In this document: positions 47,369 to 60,200 of the stretch, in pieces | How the letters are laid out: each line of letters starts with the position of its first letter | Numbering within the stretch: position 1 is the stretch's first letter | Assembly: GCF_019703515.2 (NCBI RefSeq) | Contig: NC_059346.1 | Span: forward strand, 58,168,001-58,232,000 | DNA: 64,000 bases | Source: Myxocyprinus asiaticus | Taxonomy: Eukaryota > Chordata > Actinopteri > Cypriniformes > Catostomidae | Reading direction: 5' to 3' | The notes under the pieces: generated by a model | The model's input: the letters and a program-made list of their open reading frames with translations, nothing else | Database searches by the model: none | Told to the model about the DNA's origin: nothing | Made by a program: the position numbers and the translations under genes

Positions 47369-47790
47369 ATGGCTGTGTCTCGTTTGGAAGGATGTGTCCT
47401 CCAGAGGGCGCGTCCTTTGAAGGCTGCAGTATAGCAGTATAAACGAGACGGCCTTCATAGGATGAATGGAAACGGAACGTAACGGTTGCTATGACAGCAT
47501 GCCACTCTTTAACAAGCACGAGCACTTGGGAATTAACATTACTTGCGTTTGAGCATCATATTTACGGGCAAATTGGCGTCATTTTTTTAGACATTTCCGT
47601 TGAAGCAAAGAATTGTAGGTTGTGAGTGCCCACAAAGGATACACCTCATGCATCCTCTGAATTCCCATGAAAGAAGGTAGCATTCGAAGTGTCCTACTCA
47701 CTTTTCTGAAACGAGACAGCCTCAATGACGTATGCGGCCGACAAATGCGACCTCCGGAGGACGCATCCTTCCAAACGAGACACACCCAAT
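47369..47790. mobile_element. MITE with about 38-bp inverted ends
   Basis: The left arm 'tgtgtctcgtttggaaggat', continuing 'gtgtcctccagagg', faces the right arm 'ctccggaggacgcatccttc', continuing 'caaacgagacaca'. Interior words 'aaacgagacggcc' and 'gaaacgagacagcc' echo the arms. About 420 bp, no coding sequence. Confidence 0.75.
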
Positions 47791-49234
47791 AATGAAAAGA
47801 TAACCGGCTATATTTGTGATATAGCCAAGGCCTTATTACAAAGATAATATTCTTATTCTGCTGTTGAAAATAACTCAGAGCGTGTAATTTTATAATTCGC
47901 TAGCGATCAAATAATAGCTGTGCGCTTTCACTGGCAGATGACTTTGTGCACTTTCATACACTTGTGCTCCAAGAACGCTCGTGAAACGCGCCTGAACGAT
48001 CATTTCAAAATTCCGCCAAAATGCCCATCTTGTTGAGGTATTCATTTAAACAGAGAGTGATGTCTAAAGTGAATGTAATTGGGGGGAATCAGATTTGTAT
48101 CAAAATATCGGACATGTAAGTTTTAATGCAACCTAATAGACCAGCTGCTGTCTGTGTGTTGTTAATATCAAACAACCATAACAAGAAAACGAGAAAACCA
48201 CTCACTGTTCTTGGCTGGATAACTTTATTAGCTTTAAAAAGTATTAATGCATTATTGAGTACATTATACAGTTGTTAGTAAAATACGATTTGGTTGCTTT
48301 ATTCTGCCTTCCTCGCAGTCACTCTTCGATCAGGAGATGAATTCACCGGTGGGAAGAAATACACAGACACAGAATGTCACAAGCAGTTCTTCAATTCATT
48401 AAAAGCAAGCAAGGGGTTTATATGGTTCTTGTCACACAAGGCTGGTTACACCCCCCACCTCGAACTTTCTCAATCCTCCATATATGGGGTTGTTTCCTCT
48501 CGCTTACAGAAGTACATTCTTATCAAGTACATTTTGTGTTCAAGACAGTGCCAAAAACATACAAAGCAGATGAGCAAGCATCAAGGTCACATTGTTCCAT
48601 CTGAGGCCTATTTTTCTCATAACAGTGAAGACCAGTAATAATTTTACTTAGCATTTCATTCTGAACGTTTACTTGAATACTCGATACTGCTGTTAAAAAC
48701 ATTTAAAGCTGTTAACAAAACCACTGTTTTCTTAATTTTGTATTTTTTGTTCTATTTTAATTTATTTCTATTCATTGCTATATTGTTATGTTATTACTGA
48801 CTGTTTAGTAGTCTTGAATAATTATTTGTTGTAGTTGGGACAGGTCTTTTATTTTCTGACTTCAGGTCTCTTGGGTTTCTTTAATGCACTCAGTTCTTGT
48901 AAATTCATAACACTCAATAAGGTAACAAAAAAACAGTGTTTTTTAAACACTCTGTAGCGTCGAGCTTGTGTTCTCAGGTCGCTCTCTCTCTCTCTCTCTC
49001 TCTATTTCTCTCTCTCAAACTGGTGAGCTGGTGCGGCTTTTAAGTCTACCTCCAACATCACTATAACAAGAGACAGGTGATGAGTCTTACAGCTCTCTCT
49101 CTTCTGCAGATAGACAAACAACCATGCCCCCATCACCACATATCCCCACCGCCCGACTCAGGCCAGAACAACCGGCCTGCCATACCCCCCCCCCCCCCCC
49201 CCATTTCTGAAGAGGAAGTCAACCACAGCCATCT
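47791..49234. other. Intergenic DNA, possible degraded LTR, CT and C tracts
   Basis: Around 48200-48650 the minus strand shows a TATAAACCCC word (near 48420) and an AATAAAGC word (near 48300), as in a retroviral LTR, but no ends are certain. A (CT)n tract is at 48984-49016 and a C run at 49184-49201. From 49077 a frame runs into the retroviral RT, but its first 50 codons have no similarity I can name. Confidence 0.35.
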
Positions 49235-52200
49235 GTGCTCCTGGTCTGCCAATTATTTTACTGTTATTGACCTGTGCTCTGCTTTTTTCAGCATCCCTTT
49301 AGCAGAGGAAAGCAGACACCTTTTTTCATTCACCTATCAATGTAAACAGTATACATACACCAGAATGCCCCAGGGATTCAAACATTCACCACAGGTGTTC
49401 AATCAAGTTTTGAAAACTGATTTGGAAGATCTTAGATGGAATAGCACGTTGATAAAATATGTAGATGATCTGTTGATTTGTTCAACAACATTAGAACAAT
49501 GTCACCAAGATTCTATCAAAGTGCTTAGCAAACTGGATGAAGGAGGCCACAAGGTCTCTAAAGAGAAACTGCAATACTGCCTACCACAGGTAGAATACTT
49601 AGGACGAATCATTGTCAATTGGAGGGCATAAGTAAAGCACCTCAACCACAAACAGTGGGACAAATGATGACCTTTTTAGGTATGACAGGGTTTAGTGCTG
49701 ATTGGATAGAAGATTACACTTTCAAAACAGCTCCCTTAAGGGCACTGATGAAACAGACAAGGCATCAGAATCTCCGAGCTCGACTAACATGGGATACTGA
49801 TGCATTGATAGCCTTTGAATTATTGAAAAAAGAGCTTCAGACAGCTCTAGCAACCCCAGACTATGCCAAACCATTTCATTTTTATGTAGCAGATAGAAGA
49901 GATGGATATGCGTCAGCAGTCTTAATGCAGGAAACTTGCAGTGGAATTAAAAAGCAACCAATTGCTTATTATAGCACCAAATTAGACAGTGTAGCACAAG
50001 GCTACCCGCCATGTTTTCAAGGACTTGCAGCAGTGTATTTTGCTTATGACAAACCTTCCACTGTGACAGCGGCCTACCCAGTAATAACTTACATTCATCA
50101 CAAAGTAACAGAACTATTAGAACAAGGTAGATTTGTTTTAAGGTGTTTAACATATTCAACACTGCTAACTTACCCAGACATCATCATAAAGCAATGCACA
50201 ACAATAAACCCAGCCAATTTCATTCCTCTAGAAGGGGAGGGAACACCTCATGAATGTGTAATAGACTCTCTAGCTTTTACTTGTTTAAGACTGGATTTAG
50301 AGTCAACACCGATCATTGATGCAGAGGCAGATTACTTTGTAGATGGGTCATGCTTTAGAGACCATCTGGGAAATCATGCTGGGTATGCTGTTGTCAAGAG
50401 AGAAGACAAAAATGTTGTCGCAATTGTGTTGCAGCATTGTAAGCAACCATGCTCAGCACAACTGGCTGAATTAAAAGCACTGACTGAAGCTTGTCTATTA
50501 GCTAAAAATCAAATTGTTAATATTAATACAGATTCTGCATATGCACATGGAGTGTGCCATCTATTTGGAGCAGCTTGGAAGCAAAGATGTTTCAAAAAGA
50601 GTGATGGGACACCAGTTCAGCATGGTGACCAAATAATCAAGTTCATTTCAGCCATGATGCATCCAAAGAGATTGGCTATCATCAAATGTCAAGCACACAA
50701 AAAAGGCAATGATTTTGTCATTCAAGGTAATAATGCTCCTTTAATTTTGCTTGAACCTCAACCCCAAATAGATGATATTGCACGTATGCAGCAACAAGCT
50801 GGCATTTATGAACACAGGGTATGGCAACAAAGAGGTGCAAGCAGGGATGTAAATGGTATATGGCCTGAAGGACACATGATTGCTCCAACAGCACTCCTTA
50901 CTATTCTAATCTCAGATGTGCATGGTTTCGACCATTGCGCAACGGGGGAAGTGATTAAAAAAAATAAAATAACAGGAATATTGGTCCCCATACCTACAAG
51001 CAATGGTAGATGTATTTTTGGCTGAATGTGAAATCTGCACCCAAAATAATGTCAGAAAGGGTACATCTGCACCAAAAGGTCACATACCAGTTCCAGAAGG
51101 ACCATTTAAACATCTGGTAGAAGATTATGTGGACATGATAAAATCAGTGAGGGGAAAAAGATACATGATGGTGATAATAGACAGATTCAGTAGATGGGTA
51201 GAAGCAGTACCATCAGCAGATCAGGGAGCTCAAACTGTGATCAAATTGTTGACCAGAGAGGTCATTCCAAGATTCAGCGTACAATCTCAAATTAGTTCTG
51301 ACAATGGCTCAGCATTCATTCAAAGAACAGTGAAGACAGTGTTGCAACAGCTGAGAATAAAACAAAGATTAGGGTGTGTCTATCATCCACAGTCACAGGG
51401 AATGGTAGAAAGAGTAAATGGAACTCTCAAAGCTAAGCTCAACAAAATATGTGCTGACACTAAGCTCAGTTGGGTTGTGTTGTGGCTTCTGCCACCTCTG
51501 TGAAAAATCACTCTAGAAGTCTTTGGGTTTTGATGCCAGAAGATAGACTTTATTATCAGAGATAAAAATCCAGAATCTGGGTTTGCACCCACTTAAATAC
51601 ATATGATCTACCAAGGCGTGGCAAATGTCACCACCATCCATCACATTTCCAGTCAATTGTTTCTCAAGAAGTGAACAGGAAATGTCCGTGGAGAGGCTTC
51701 ACCATATGTCTTCTCTAGTGTCAACACAGGAGACTAGTTTACCATATGTGAGCACATTCCATTCTTACACAGGCACACACAGCAATATACATGCTTGACC
51801 ACCAGAAACAACTGTAGAATAAAATGGCTATATTTACATTGATTATACTTGATTCATTTATATTTAACTTTATAAAAATATTCCACAGTTGATGCTCTAC
51901 CTCTTGCACTGATGTGTTACCACATGCAGGATCACCAATCTAACACTGCATGAAATGATAACAGGCAGACCCATGCCAGTACCATATCTGAGAGGTCCTT
52001 ATGAAGGCCCACCTCTAGAACATTTGCAGATGGAATTAAGGGCTTATATGAGACAATGAACTGCTATACATGAAGCCATTTATTCACTGGAACAGAAAAG
52101 GAGACCCAGACAAGAAGAAAAAGTTCCCTGTAAGACCAAGTGTAACTGAGAGTTTTTAGGAGGAAATGGATTGAACCCAGAAGGGAAGGACCTTATAAGG

Positions 52201-52312
52201 TAGTAAGGGCAACCCCAACAGCAGTCCAGGTGGAAGGTAGCACAATGTGGTATTATTTGAATCACTGCACTAGAGTACCTAGACTAAGACCAAGAAGATG
52301 AGAAGACCAAGT
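49235..52312 (+). pseudogene. Retroviral pol remnant (RT, RNase H, integrase)
   Basis: RT begins mid-domain at about 49245 (NYFTVIDLCSAFFSIPL). It has MPQGFKHSP and the catalytic YVDD at 49458-49469. A frameshift lies near 49620. RNase H follows at about 50325-50710 with FVDGSCF, AELKALTEAC and INTDSAYAHG, giving its acidic residues. A second shift lies near 50970-51003. Integrase then has the CEIC part of its zinc-binding motif, an Asp in EDYVDMIK, SSDNGSAF, and QGMVERVNG with Glu 35 residues after the second Asp (DD35E). The integrase tail is cut by the solo LTR and resumes at 51892, with several stops, up to a GPYKVV-type C-terminal block near 52190. Confidence 0.9.
51478..51887 (-). mobile_element. 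Solo LTR inserted in integrase
   Basis: 410 bp beginning TGTTGTGGCT and ending TATTCCACA. It is flanked by GTTG on both sides (51474-51477 and 51888-51891). Removing it leaves an uninterrupted integrase reading around the site. On the minus strand a TATA-like word near 51597 and AATAAAG near 51553 lie in LTR order, so it points leftward. It differs from the host retrovirus LTR at 61490. Confidence 0.8.
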
Positions 52313-52904
52313 AGATAGTGCAGAAGAGGATCAGGAAGACCCAAATGTGGCTCCTCCTGAAGCTGAAAGAGAGCCTGAAGCTCATGACCAATAAAGAGCA
52401 GAACAAGGAGAAGAAAGGGCAGAGCAGGAAGGAGAGAGTAGTAACACTGTTGCACCTCATTTAAGGGCAACTGAACATGCTGAAGCAAGAGATGACATAC
52501 AACTGCAGGAGGAGGTGCTGCAGTCAGCAGAGACAGAACAGGAAGGTGAGAGAGGTTCTGACATTAACATTGATGCTGATACATCTGATGCAGCAGTTGC
52601 CCCAGACCCAAGGCTTTCCAGAGACCAATCTCCAGATCCATGGCATGAAGAGTTTCCCGTGCTTGACATCGCAGACCTCGAATGGTCCCATTCAGAATTT
52701 CAATGGTCTCCATAATGTCACTGACTCAACACAAGGTACCCAAGTAAATAAATCTTTTAAAAAGAGGTTTATAGGGGCCTTTTATAATGACTATGAATAT
52801 TATCAGGATCTGTATGGTGGTATTGATAAAGCAGACCCATTTTTGGAAAAAGAAAGATTGCTAGAGAACGTGCATCTGAATTGTATTTAATTATCACATG
52901 TTAT

Positions 52905-53120
52905 ACATTTGCACATAGACAGTGAAATTCTTTTTTTCACATATCCCAGCCAAGCTGGAGTCAGAGCGCAGGGTCAGCCATGATACAGCGCCCCTGGAGC
53001 AGATGGGGTCAAGGGCCTTGCTCAAGGGCCCAACAGTGGGATTGTAGTGGTGTTTGGGCTTGAACCCCTGACCATCTAGTCAGTAACCCAGAGCCTTAAC
53101 CACAAAGCCACCACTGCCCC
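52905..53120 (-). mobile_element. tRNA-derived SINE inside env
   Basis: On the minus strand it starts near 53120 with GGGGCAGTGGTGGCTTTGTG, has the B-box-like GGGTTCAAGCCC near 53067, then a body with 'gagcaaggcccttgacccca' and a tail near 52905 ending in T/A-rich DNA. It is a different SINE family from 14352-14559, although both share the 'cttgagcaaggc' core. No clear target duplication was found. Confidence 0.75.
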
Positions 53121-54492
53121 TAAAAAAATGACTGGTTCAAATGGGCAGAGTATACAGTAAAATGATCAGGAATGTCTAGTTGCATGTTATGTTCACCATC
53201 ACCTATGAAAAAGCTTACAGTATTGCCCAATTGATATGATTATATACATTGTGCTCAATACTACTCACAAAATTGTGTTAAAAGGGAAAAGGCACCCTTT
53301 TGTCCAGTCAAATGTCTGGCATTTCTAGGATATCCAAAATTTCAAAAATATTATGACAAAGAAGGATGGGGAGATGACTGTAAACATTTAGACATTCGAA
53401 TAAATGTGAGAAAAAGAGAAAACTCCTTAGCATATGTAATAAACCGCACGCTTGAATATGAGTGTTTTAATAAATTCAAAGGAGTGGTAGATATGGGAAA
53501 ATGTAAAGGCAACTGTGAAATAATTTGGCATCTGGATGAAAAAATTTATGATCAGGAAGGAGTTTATAAGTTTAGCAGAATGATATTTGCAACAGCCACA
53601 ATGAAGGACATTTTTACAGTAATAGAAGCCCCAAGATGTGTGGGTAAATCTGGGGAAGGATGCCTTATAAATTGTGAAAACCAAACTTTAGTTTCCCCTG
53701 TGATAAAAATATATGAGGAACAAACAGCAGTCATAGCAGACTACTTTTGGATTTGTGGAGGAAAAGGATAGAGAGCTATATTACCCAAAGGGTGGAAAGG
53801 AATATGTATCAGAGTAAGACTGTTGCAAGAAACAATGATGTTAACATGAAACCCAAATGCAGTTGAAACCCCAAATGAGTCTTGAGAGACTGTACAGACA
53901 AATTATAGAGTAAAAAGAGTTTTTCAGCCTGACCCTAATATATACTTCCAAGAGGAATACCGCAGGAATTTAAGGCTAGGGATGAAATAAAATCAGGCTT
54001 TGAGTCTATACTCGTATGGATAACACTCAATAAGAATACAGAATGGATTAATTACATTTACTACAATCAGCAAAGATTCACCAATTACACTGATGAAGCA
54101 CTGAAGGCTTTAGGAGAACAGTTAGCTGCTACAAGCAAAATGACATGGCAAAATAGACAGGAACTAAATTGGCTGCTGGCAGAAAAAGGAGCGGATTGTG
54201 TAATGTTTGGAGCTGACTGTTGCACTTATATCCCAAAAAATACAGCTCCTGATGGATCCTTTACTGAAGCAATGAAGAAGCTGAAGAGACTGAGGGAGGA
54301 AGTGACTGAAAACGCAGGAAGAGATCAACACTTTGGAAATTGGGGGTGGGGGGGGGGTCACGTGACGCCATGCAAGGAGCGGACGTGTGAGCGACGAGCT
54401 CTGCGCACTTTGCTGAATTTTCGATTATTCTCATGTTATAATCTGGTGAAATTTGATACACCCAGTTACACAGTTGCCCTTTGTTGCAAAAC

Positions 54493-55332
54493 ATGGCAAA
54501 GAAGTCAAAATCCTCAGGCTCTGGAGACATTAAAAGACACTTACATGTTCAGGATGAAAGCCCCGACAGGCCTACAGTCCGAGGACTCGATTTGGATGGC
54601 GTGGCGGGAGAAGGAATCCAGCATCAGTTGTCCAACATGTCGGTGATGTTAACTAAGGTTCTTGCTGACTTGGAGGATCTTGCTGTAATACGTCGATCGA
54701 TTATGGCGATGGAAACAAAATTCTCTGAGTTAGCTACAAGAGTGACTGATGTTGAAAAACGAATCGATTTTCTGGAATCTTCGGAGAGGGAATTAACTGC
54801 TAATCCGCCCGTGACCAAAGTTGATTTGGAACATCTCCTTGAAAAGCTTGAAGATCTTGAGAATAGAAACCGCAGGAATAATATTCGAATTGTTGGAATT
54901 CCTGAGCATGAGGAGAGATATGGTGAAATTCCTAGATGAGCTTTTCCCGAGTCTGCTTGACATAACAGGCCACAAGCTGGAAATCGAACGAGCTCACAGA
55001 GTCCCAGCTCACAGATCTGCTGAGGGAGATAGGCCCCGATCAATTCTGGCCAGATTTCTGAGATCATCCGATAAAGATCCGTGTTGCGCCAGGCGAGGAG
55101 CAAAGGGAAGCTTTCTTGGAAGAACCATAATATTTTCTTGCTCCCGGACTTTGCGAGTTTGACAAGAGAGAAACGCGATCAGTTCAAGGAATGCAAGAAA
55201 CTCTTACATCAGAAAAAGATCTCATTTGCTCTAATGTTTCCTGCCAAACTGAGAATAGAAACGAAGGTCGGTCGCAAAATATTCACATGTCCAAATCAGG
55301 CAATATCTTTTATAGAATCAATGTCTGAGTAA
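54493..55332 (+). pseudogene. L1-A ORF1
   Basis: ATG at 54493 (MAKKSKSSGSGDIKRHLHVQ). A coiled-coil stretch follows (MLTKVLADLEDLAVIRRSIM, then KFSELATRVTDVEKRIDFLE), then ENRNRRNNIRIVGIPE, a hallmark of L1 ORF1 RNA-binding domains. A first frameshift lies near 54920 and a second near 55080. The C-terminal part ends at a stop at 55330. About 280 codons in total, close to normal. Confidence 0.88.
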
Positions 55333-56290
55333 ACCATTGGATGTTTCTCATGTGAGTGGGCCTGTCTCGCTGTACTTACCCTTGAGGAAGCTGGGCGACA
55401 TTTTAAGTTTTATGCATTGGCTCCGCCGAGTGGCCGGAGCTTGTTTTATGAATAACACTTTCCTTAAAGAAACTTTTACATTGAATTTCCCGGACAGATT
55501 GAGAGTGGACACTATGGATGACCGCAAAATATCTACATGCTCACACAAAGGATGTCTTTTATAAAGCTGACGGATTGTGTAAGTCATGGTATATACTTTT
55601 ATGCAGCCTCTGAGTTAATTGACTCGATCATCCGGGGGAACCGGGATGCCGGTTTTGTTTCTGTTTGTATTGGTTCCACCTAGCGGCTGGAGCTTGTTCT
55701 GTTGAATAACATTCCTTTGGAACAGCTGTTGATTCATCTGTTCGTTCTTTGTGCTTATTCCTCCTGCTGGCTGTGGTTTGTTTTGCTGAGTTTTTTTTTT
55801 TTTTTTTACGGGACACTGGAAAGATTACGTCATCTGTTGAACTCATAACAGCCAGCTCACTGAACATTCGTTTGTCTGTCCGAGGAGTCTGAACGGTTTT
55901 ATATCAGCTGGAATTTGTTTTGTGGAAGATCACATCTTTGAGACAGTTCTGTGAATGAATATACACATTCTTTGTGTTCATTCTTCTTATTGACTGGGTT
56001 TATTTCACAAAGTATTTTCTATGATGTAATGTTGCCTCACAAATTTGTGAGGAAAAATTTAACAATCCGATGGCAAAGTTGTCGCGGGGGCTCGTGGGTG
56101 TTCATGGACCTTTTGAGTTTAGAGGGATTGTCGCCGGTTGGCGCTTTCGTGCGTGGGGTTAATGCGCACGTTTTTATTTTTTCTGTTTGTTTTGTTCGTG
56201 GGGGGGATGTTCGGGGGTTGATTGTTTCACTAATGGGGAATGTGGTCTTCATAATTTTGTTTTTGGCACATAATTTATTTTTTCTATTAT

Positions 56291-59200
56291 ATGAATATGT
56301 CAGTTGTTAATATAAGTGTACTATCTCTCTCCACATGGAATGTGAATGGGTTGGGGCACACCATAAAAAGAAGGAAGGTTATTTCTTTTCTTAAATGTAA
56401 CAAATATGATATAGTGTTTCTTCAAGAAACACATCTCTCCCTGCAGGAAGCTGAAAAACTTGGGAAGATATGGGGTGGATATGTTTTCTTTAGTGCTGGC
56501 ACAAGTAGGAGCAAGAGAGTCATTATATTGGTAAATAAACATCTATAATTCAAATGTCTCAAGCAGATTAAAGATAAAGGATGTTGCAAACCGCTGACAC
56601 CCCTCATGATATAATATTGGGAGGAGACTTTAATCTTTTGATGGACTCAGTCCTTGATCATAGTGAAGCAAAAGTGTGTAAGCCCCCTTGAGCAACACTG
56701 ATGCTTCACAGGATGTGTAAAATTCTTGGTCTTTTGGATATTTGGAGACTTTTGAACCCGTCCAGTAGGGACTATACATTTTTTTCATCAGTCCATAAGA
56801 TTTATTCTAGAATAGATTTTTTTTTGATATCCAAATCCCTAATTTCATTTGTTGTTGATTGCTCAATTGGAAACATTTTAGTCTCAGATCATGCCCTGGT
56901 GAGTTTAGAGGTGATGCCACATATAGAGAAAAATAAATCATATAGTTGGCACCTTAATGTATCCCTTCTGCAAAATCCTGATTTCCAACAAATGTTAAAG
57001 ACTGAAATCAATGTTTAAATGGAGACCAACTGGTCCTCAGTAACCTCTGTGGGCATGGCTTGGGAGGCACTTAAAGCATTTCTTAGAGGCCGGATCATAC
57101 AATATGCCTCATTCATCAAAAAATCCAAAGCACGAGAACTTGTGGAGTTGGAAGGAAATATTAAAAGTGCAGAGGCAGAGCTGAAGCGCCGTATGTCAGC
57201 TGATGGCCTCAGAGAATTGACCCGATTGAAATATAGATATAATACTATTTTGTCGCGGAAAGTGGAGTTTGGTTATTCAGGGCAAGACAGTCATACTTTG
57301 AGTTGGGTGACAAAGCAGGGAAGCTTTTGGCTAGATATATAAAGCAGAGAGAGTCTTTTTCAACCATTCCCTCAGTGAAATCTGCTGGTGGTGAAATATT
57401 TGCCTCAGCCATTGATATTAATAATGCCTTTAAAGAGTTCTATATTGATCTTTATAGTTTCACGTCTTCGTCTACTGATGAAGATATTAGAAACTTTGTG
57501 GAACCATTAGATCTTCCTAAACTGACGATTGAGCAAAAACCTCTCTTGATTCTGAGATAACCTTGGAGGAGCTTGACGAGGTAATTAAGTCCCTACCTAC
57601 TAGCAAGGCTCCGGGGCCAGATGGTTTTGCTGCAGAATTTTTTAGATCCTATGCTACAGAACTGGCTCCACTTTTGTTAGAAGTTTATACTGAATCATTA
57701 AAGAACGGAAAACTTCCTCCAATCATGACACAAGCCTGGATCAGTCTGATTCTTAAAAAGGAGAAAGATCCAAACGAGTGTAAAAGTTACCATCCAATTT
57801 CCCTGATCCAACTAGATATAAAAATATTGTAAAGTAAAGTTATGACATCTCTTATACATATAGATCAGGTGGGGTTTATTCGGGGCCGCAGCTCTTCTGA
57901 TAACATCAGGCGTCTCATCAATATCATGTGGTCAGTAGCGAATGATCAATCTCCAATCGCTGCCATCTCACTTGATGCCGAAAACGCGTTTGATATGGTA
58001 GAATGGGATTAACTTTTTAAGATTTTAAAAATTTATGGGTTCGGGAGTACATTTATTGGTTGGATTAAGTTACTTTATAGACACCCTGTAGCAGCGGTAC
58101 AAACACACCCTGTAGCAGCGGTACAAACAAATGGATTAATCTCAGATTATTTTACTTTGAATAGGGGCACTCGGCAGGGTTGCCCTCTTTCCCCATTATT
58201 GTTCTGTCTTGCCCTGGAACCATTAGCAGCTGCGTTAAGAAAGGAGGATGATTTTCCAGGGGTGGTGGCGGGAGGTGTGCCGCATAAGCTTCTGCTTTAC
58301 GCAGATGATATTTTATTATTTGTCTCTGAACCTACTAGATCTTTGCCTTGCCTCCACAGAATTATTAATTCCTTTTCCAAGTTCTCAGGATACAAAGTAA
58401 ATTGGGCTAAATCCGAAGCTTTGGCTTTGACAGAGTACTGCCCAGTAACGGCTTTTCAGCCGGGCGCCTTCCATTGGCCCAAACAGGGGATTAAGTATTT
58501 GGGGATTTTATTCCCAGCAAATTTGTCTGATTTAGTTAGTGTTAATTTTGACCCTTTAATAAAAAGGTTTTTGAGCGATGTCAGCAGGTGGGCTTCATTA
58601 CATTTATCGATGATTGGGAAGGTTAATGTTATTAAAATGAATTGTATTCCAAAATGTAACTACCTGCTACAATCTCTCCCTGTAGATGTCCCCCTCTCTT
58701 ATTTCAAGGAATTTGATAGCATAGCGAAGTCCTTCATTTGGAATGGTAAACGTCCCAGATTGCATTTTAATAAGTTACATAGGCCGATAGACAAAGGAGG
58801 GCTAGGCCTACCCAAGATTTTTTTTTATTACTATGCGTTCAGTCTCAGACATTTGGCTCATTGGTCACTTCCACCTGAGAGAGCCCCTCCCTGGTTTGTT
58901 ATTGAACAGGCAGTTCTTGTCCCTATTTCGCCATTACAAAGTATCTCTATCAAACTAATCGGAAAAGTTAAGTTATACCCCGTTATTTCGCATTTACACT
59001 CAGTATGGACTAAAGTGTCCAGATTGTTTAAATTGGACACTTGTTTAAATGCTTCCTCGAGCATATGGCAGAACCCAAGACTGTGTATTGGCAAGTCTCC
59101 TTTCTGCTGGCCGGAGTGGATTGTGAGGGGGGTTGCTACACTCGGTGACCTACATGAAAGTGGTGTGTTGAGATCATTTGAAAACTTGGTCCAACATTTT

Positions 59201-59881
59201 GGGATCCCCAGACCTCAGTTTTATAGGTATTTACAATAGCTTTGCACTATTTTTGGGAGTAGCACACATCCCTCTAAGGAGGCAGATGCTTTGGGAGAGG
59301 TGATTGCAGCTTTTGGAAAAGGTCATGAGGCATCAGTGTACTACTCCCTGTTAATTCAGAGTATGGGGGACGGAGCCTTAACTTCTCTCAAGAGAGTATG
59401 GGAGAAAGATTTCAACTTGGCATTGGAGGAAGGAGTGTGGGCTAAGATTCTTAAAAACGTTAAGTCTGCATCTAGTGATGCAAGGGTGCGTCTTATACAA
59501 TTCAAAATTTTGCATAGATTTTATTGGACCCCCTCTAGACTGTATAGGCTTGGTCTTAAAGACACACCCACCTGCTGGAGATGCCAATCGGAGGATGGAG
59601 ACATGGCTCATGTTTTTTGGTGGTGTGTCGAGATCCAGAAATTCTGGTCGAAGGTTCAGAATTTTGTGTGCAACGTGGTGGGCACTCAGGTTTCATTTTG
59701 CCCCAGACTTTGTGTTCTGGGCGATGGGGCGGTCATCAATGTAGGGGATGGCCATATAGGGAACTGGGTTCTGACATGTGTGATGATCGCCAGGCAGGTT
59801 ATTTTGAGGGGTTGGAGGTCAGCTGGTGCGCCCCCCATATCCGGAGTGGTGCACGGAGGTGGGGAGGGTGGCAGCTCATGA
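56291..59881 (+). pseudogene. L1-A ORF2 (endonuclease, RT, C-terminal zinc motif)
   Basis: The endonuclease starts near 56300 (LSLSTWNVNGLGHTIKRRKV, VFLQETHLS). About 120 bp are missing at 56570-56585 relative to L1-D, and GDFNLLMDSV follows near 56625. The RT starts with SKAPGPDGFAAEF near 57600. A 315-codon-plus open run at 58157-59239 has [13 protein letters not shown] and YADDILLF (58298-58321). Near 59570-59627 is the C-terminal motif CWRCQ...HVFWWC. At least seven frame breaks plus stops make it inactive. Confidence 0.92.
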
Positions 59882-60011
59882 GGAGGTGTCATCTAGAAGA
59901 CGGGGTGGCTTGGATAAGTTTGTTCAGAAATGGGGCAGGTATTTGGAGTTTTTGGAGGGCTCTCGGGTGGGGTGTGGAGAGAGTAGTGTATTATAGTTTG
60001 TATGATTATTA

Positions 60012-60157
60012 TGTGTATGTATGTATGTATGTATGTGTGTATATATATATATATATATGTATATGTATTTATGTTTGTATATGTATGTATGTATATTGAC
60101 CACAGGGTTGTTTTTTTTTTGGGGGGGAGGGGGGTTGTGGGGTTTAAATGTTGACTT

Positions 60158-60198
<41 letters not shown>

Positions 60199-60200
60199 GT
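60012..60200. repeat. (TATG)n and (TA)n tracts in L1-A 3' end
   Basis: GTAT repeats at 60015-60035, TA runs at 60040-60058 and 60158-60197, and a G run between. Together they make up most of the L1 3' tail. Confidence 0.9.

Noticed and set aside
48294..48638. 114-codon frame upstream of the ERV
   Set aside because: No recognised domain, no splice or promoter context, and overlap with a possible LTR; not called as a gene.
49077..49234. Extra N-terminal domain fused to the retroviral RT
   Set aside because: The frame upstream of NYFTVIDL is proline-rich with a poly(C) run and shows no RT similarity; more likely a truncation junction.
59581..60099. 172-codon frame overlapping the L1 ORF2 end
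   Set aside because: Alternative frame of ORF2 running into TATG repeats; the ORF2 frame with the CWRC motif is the homologous one.
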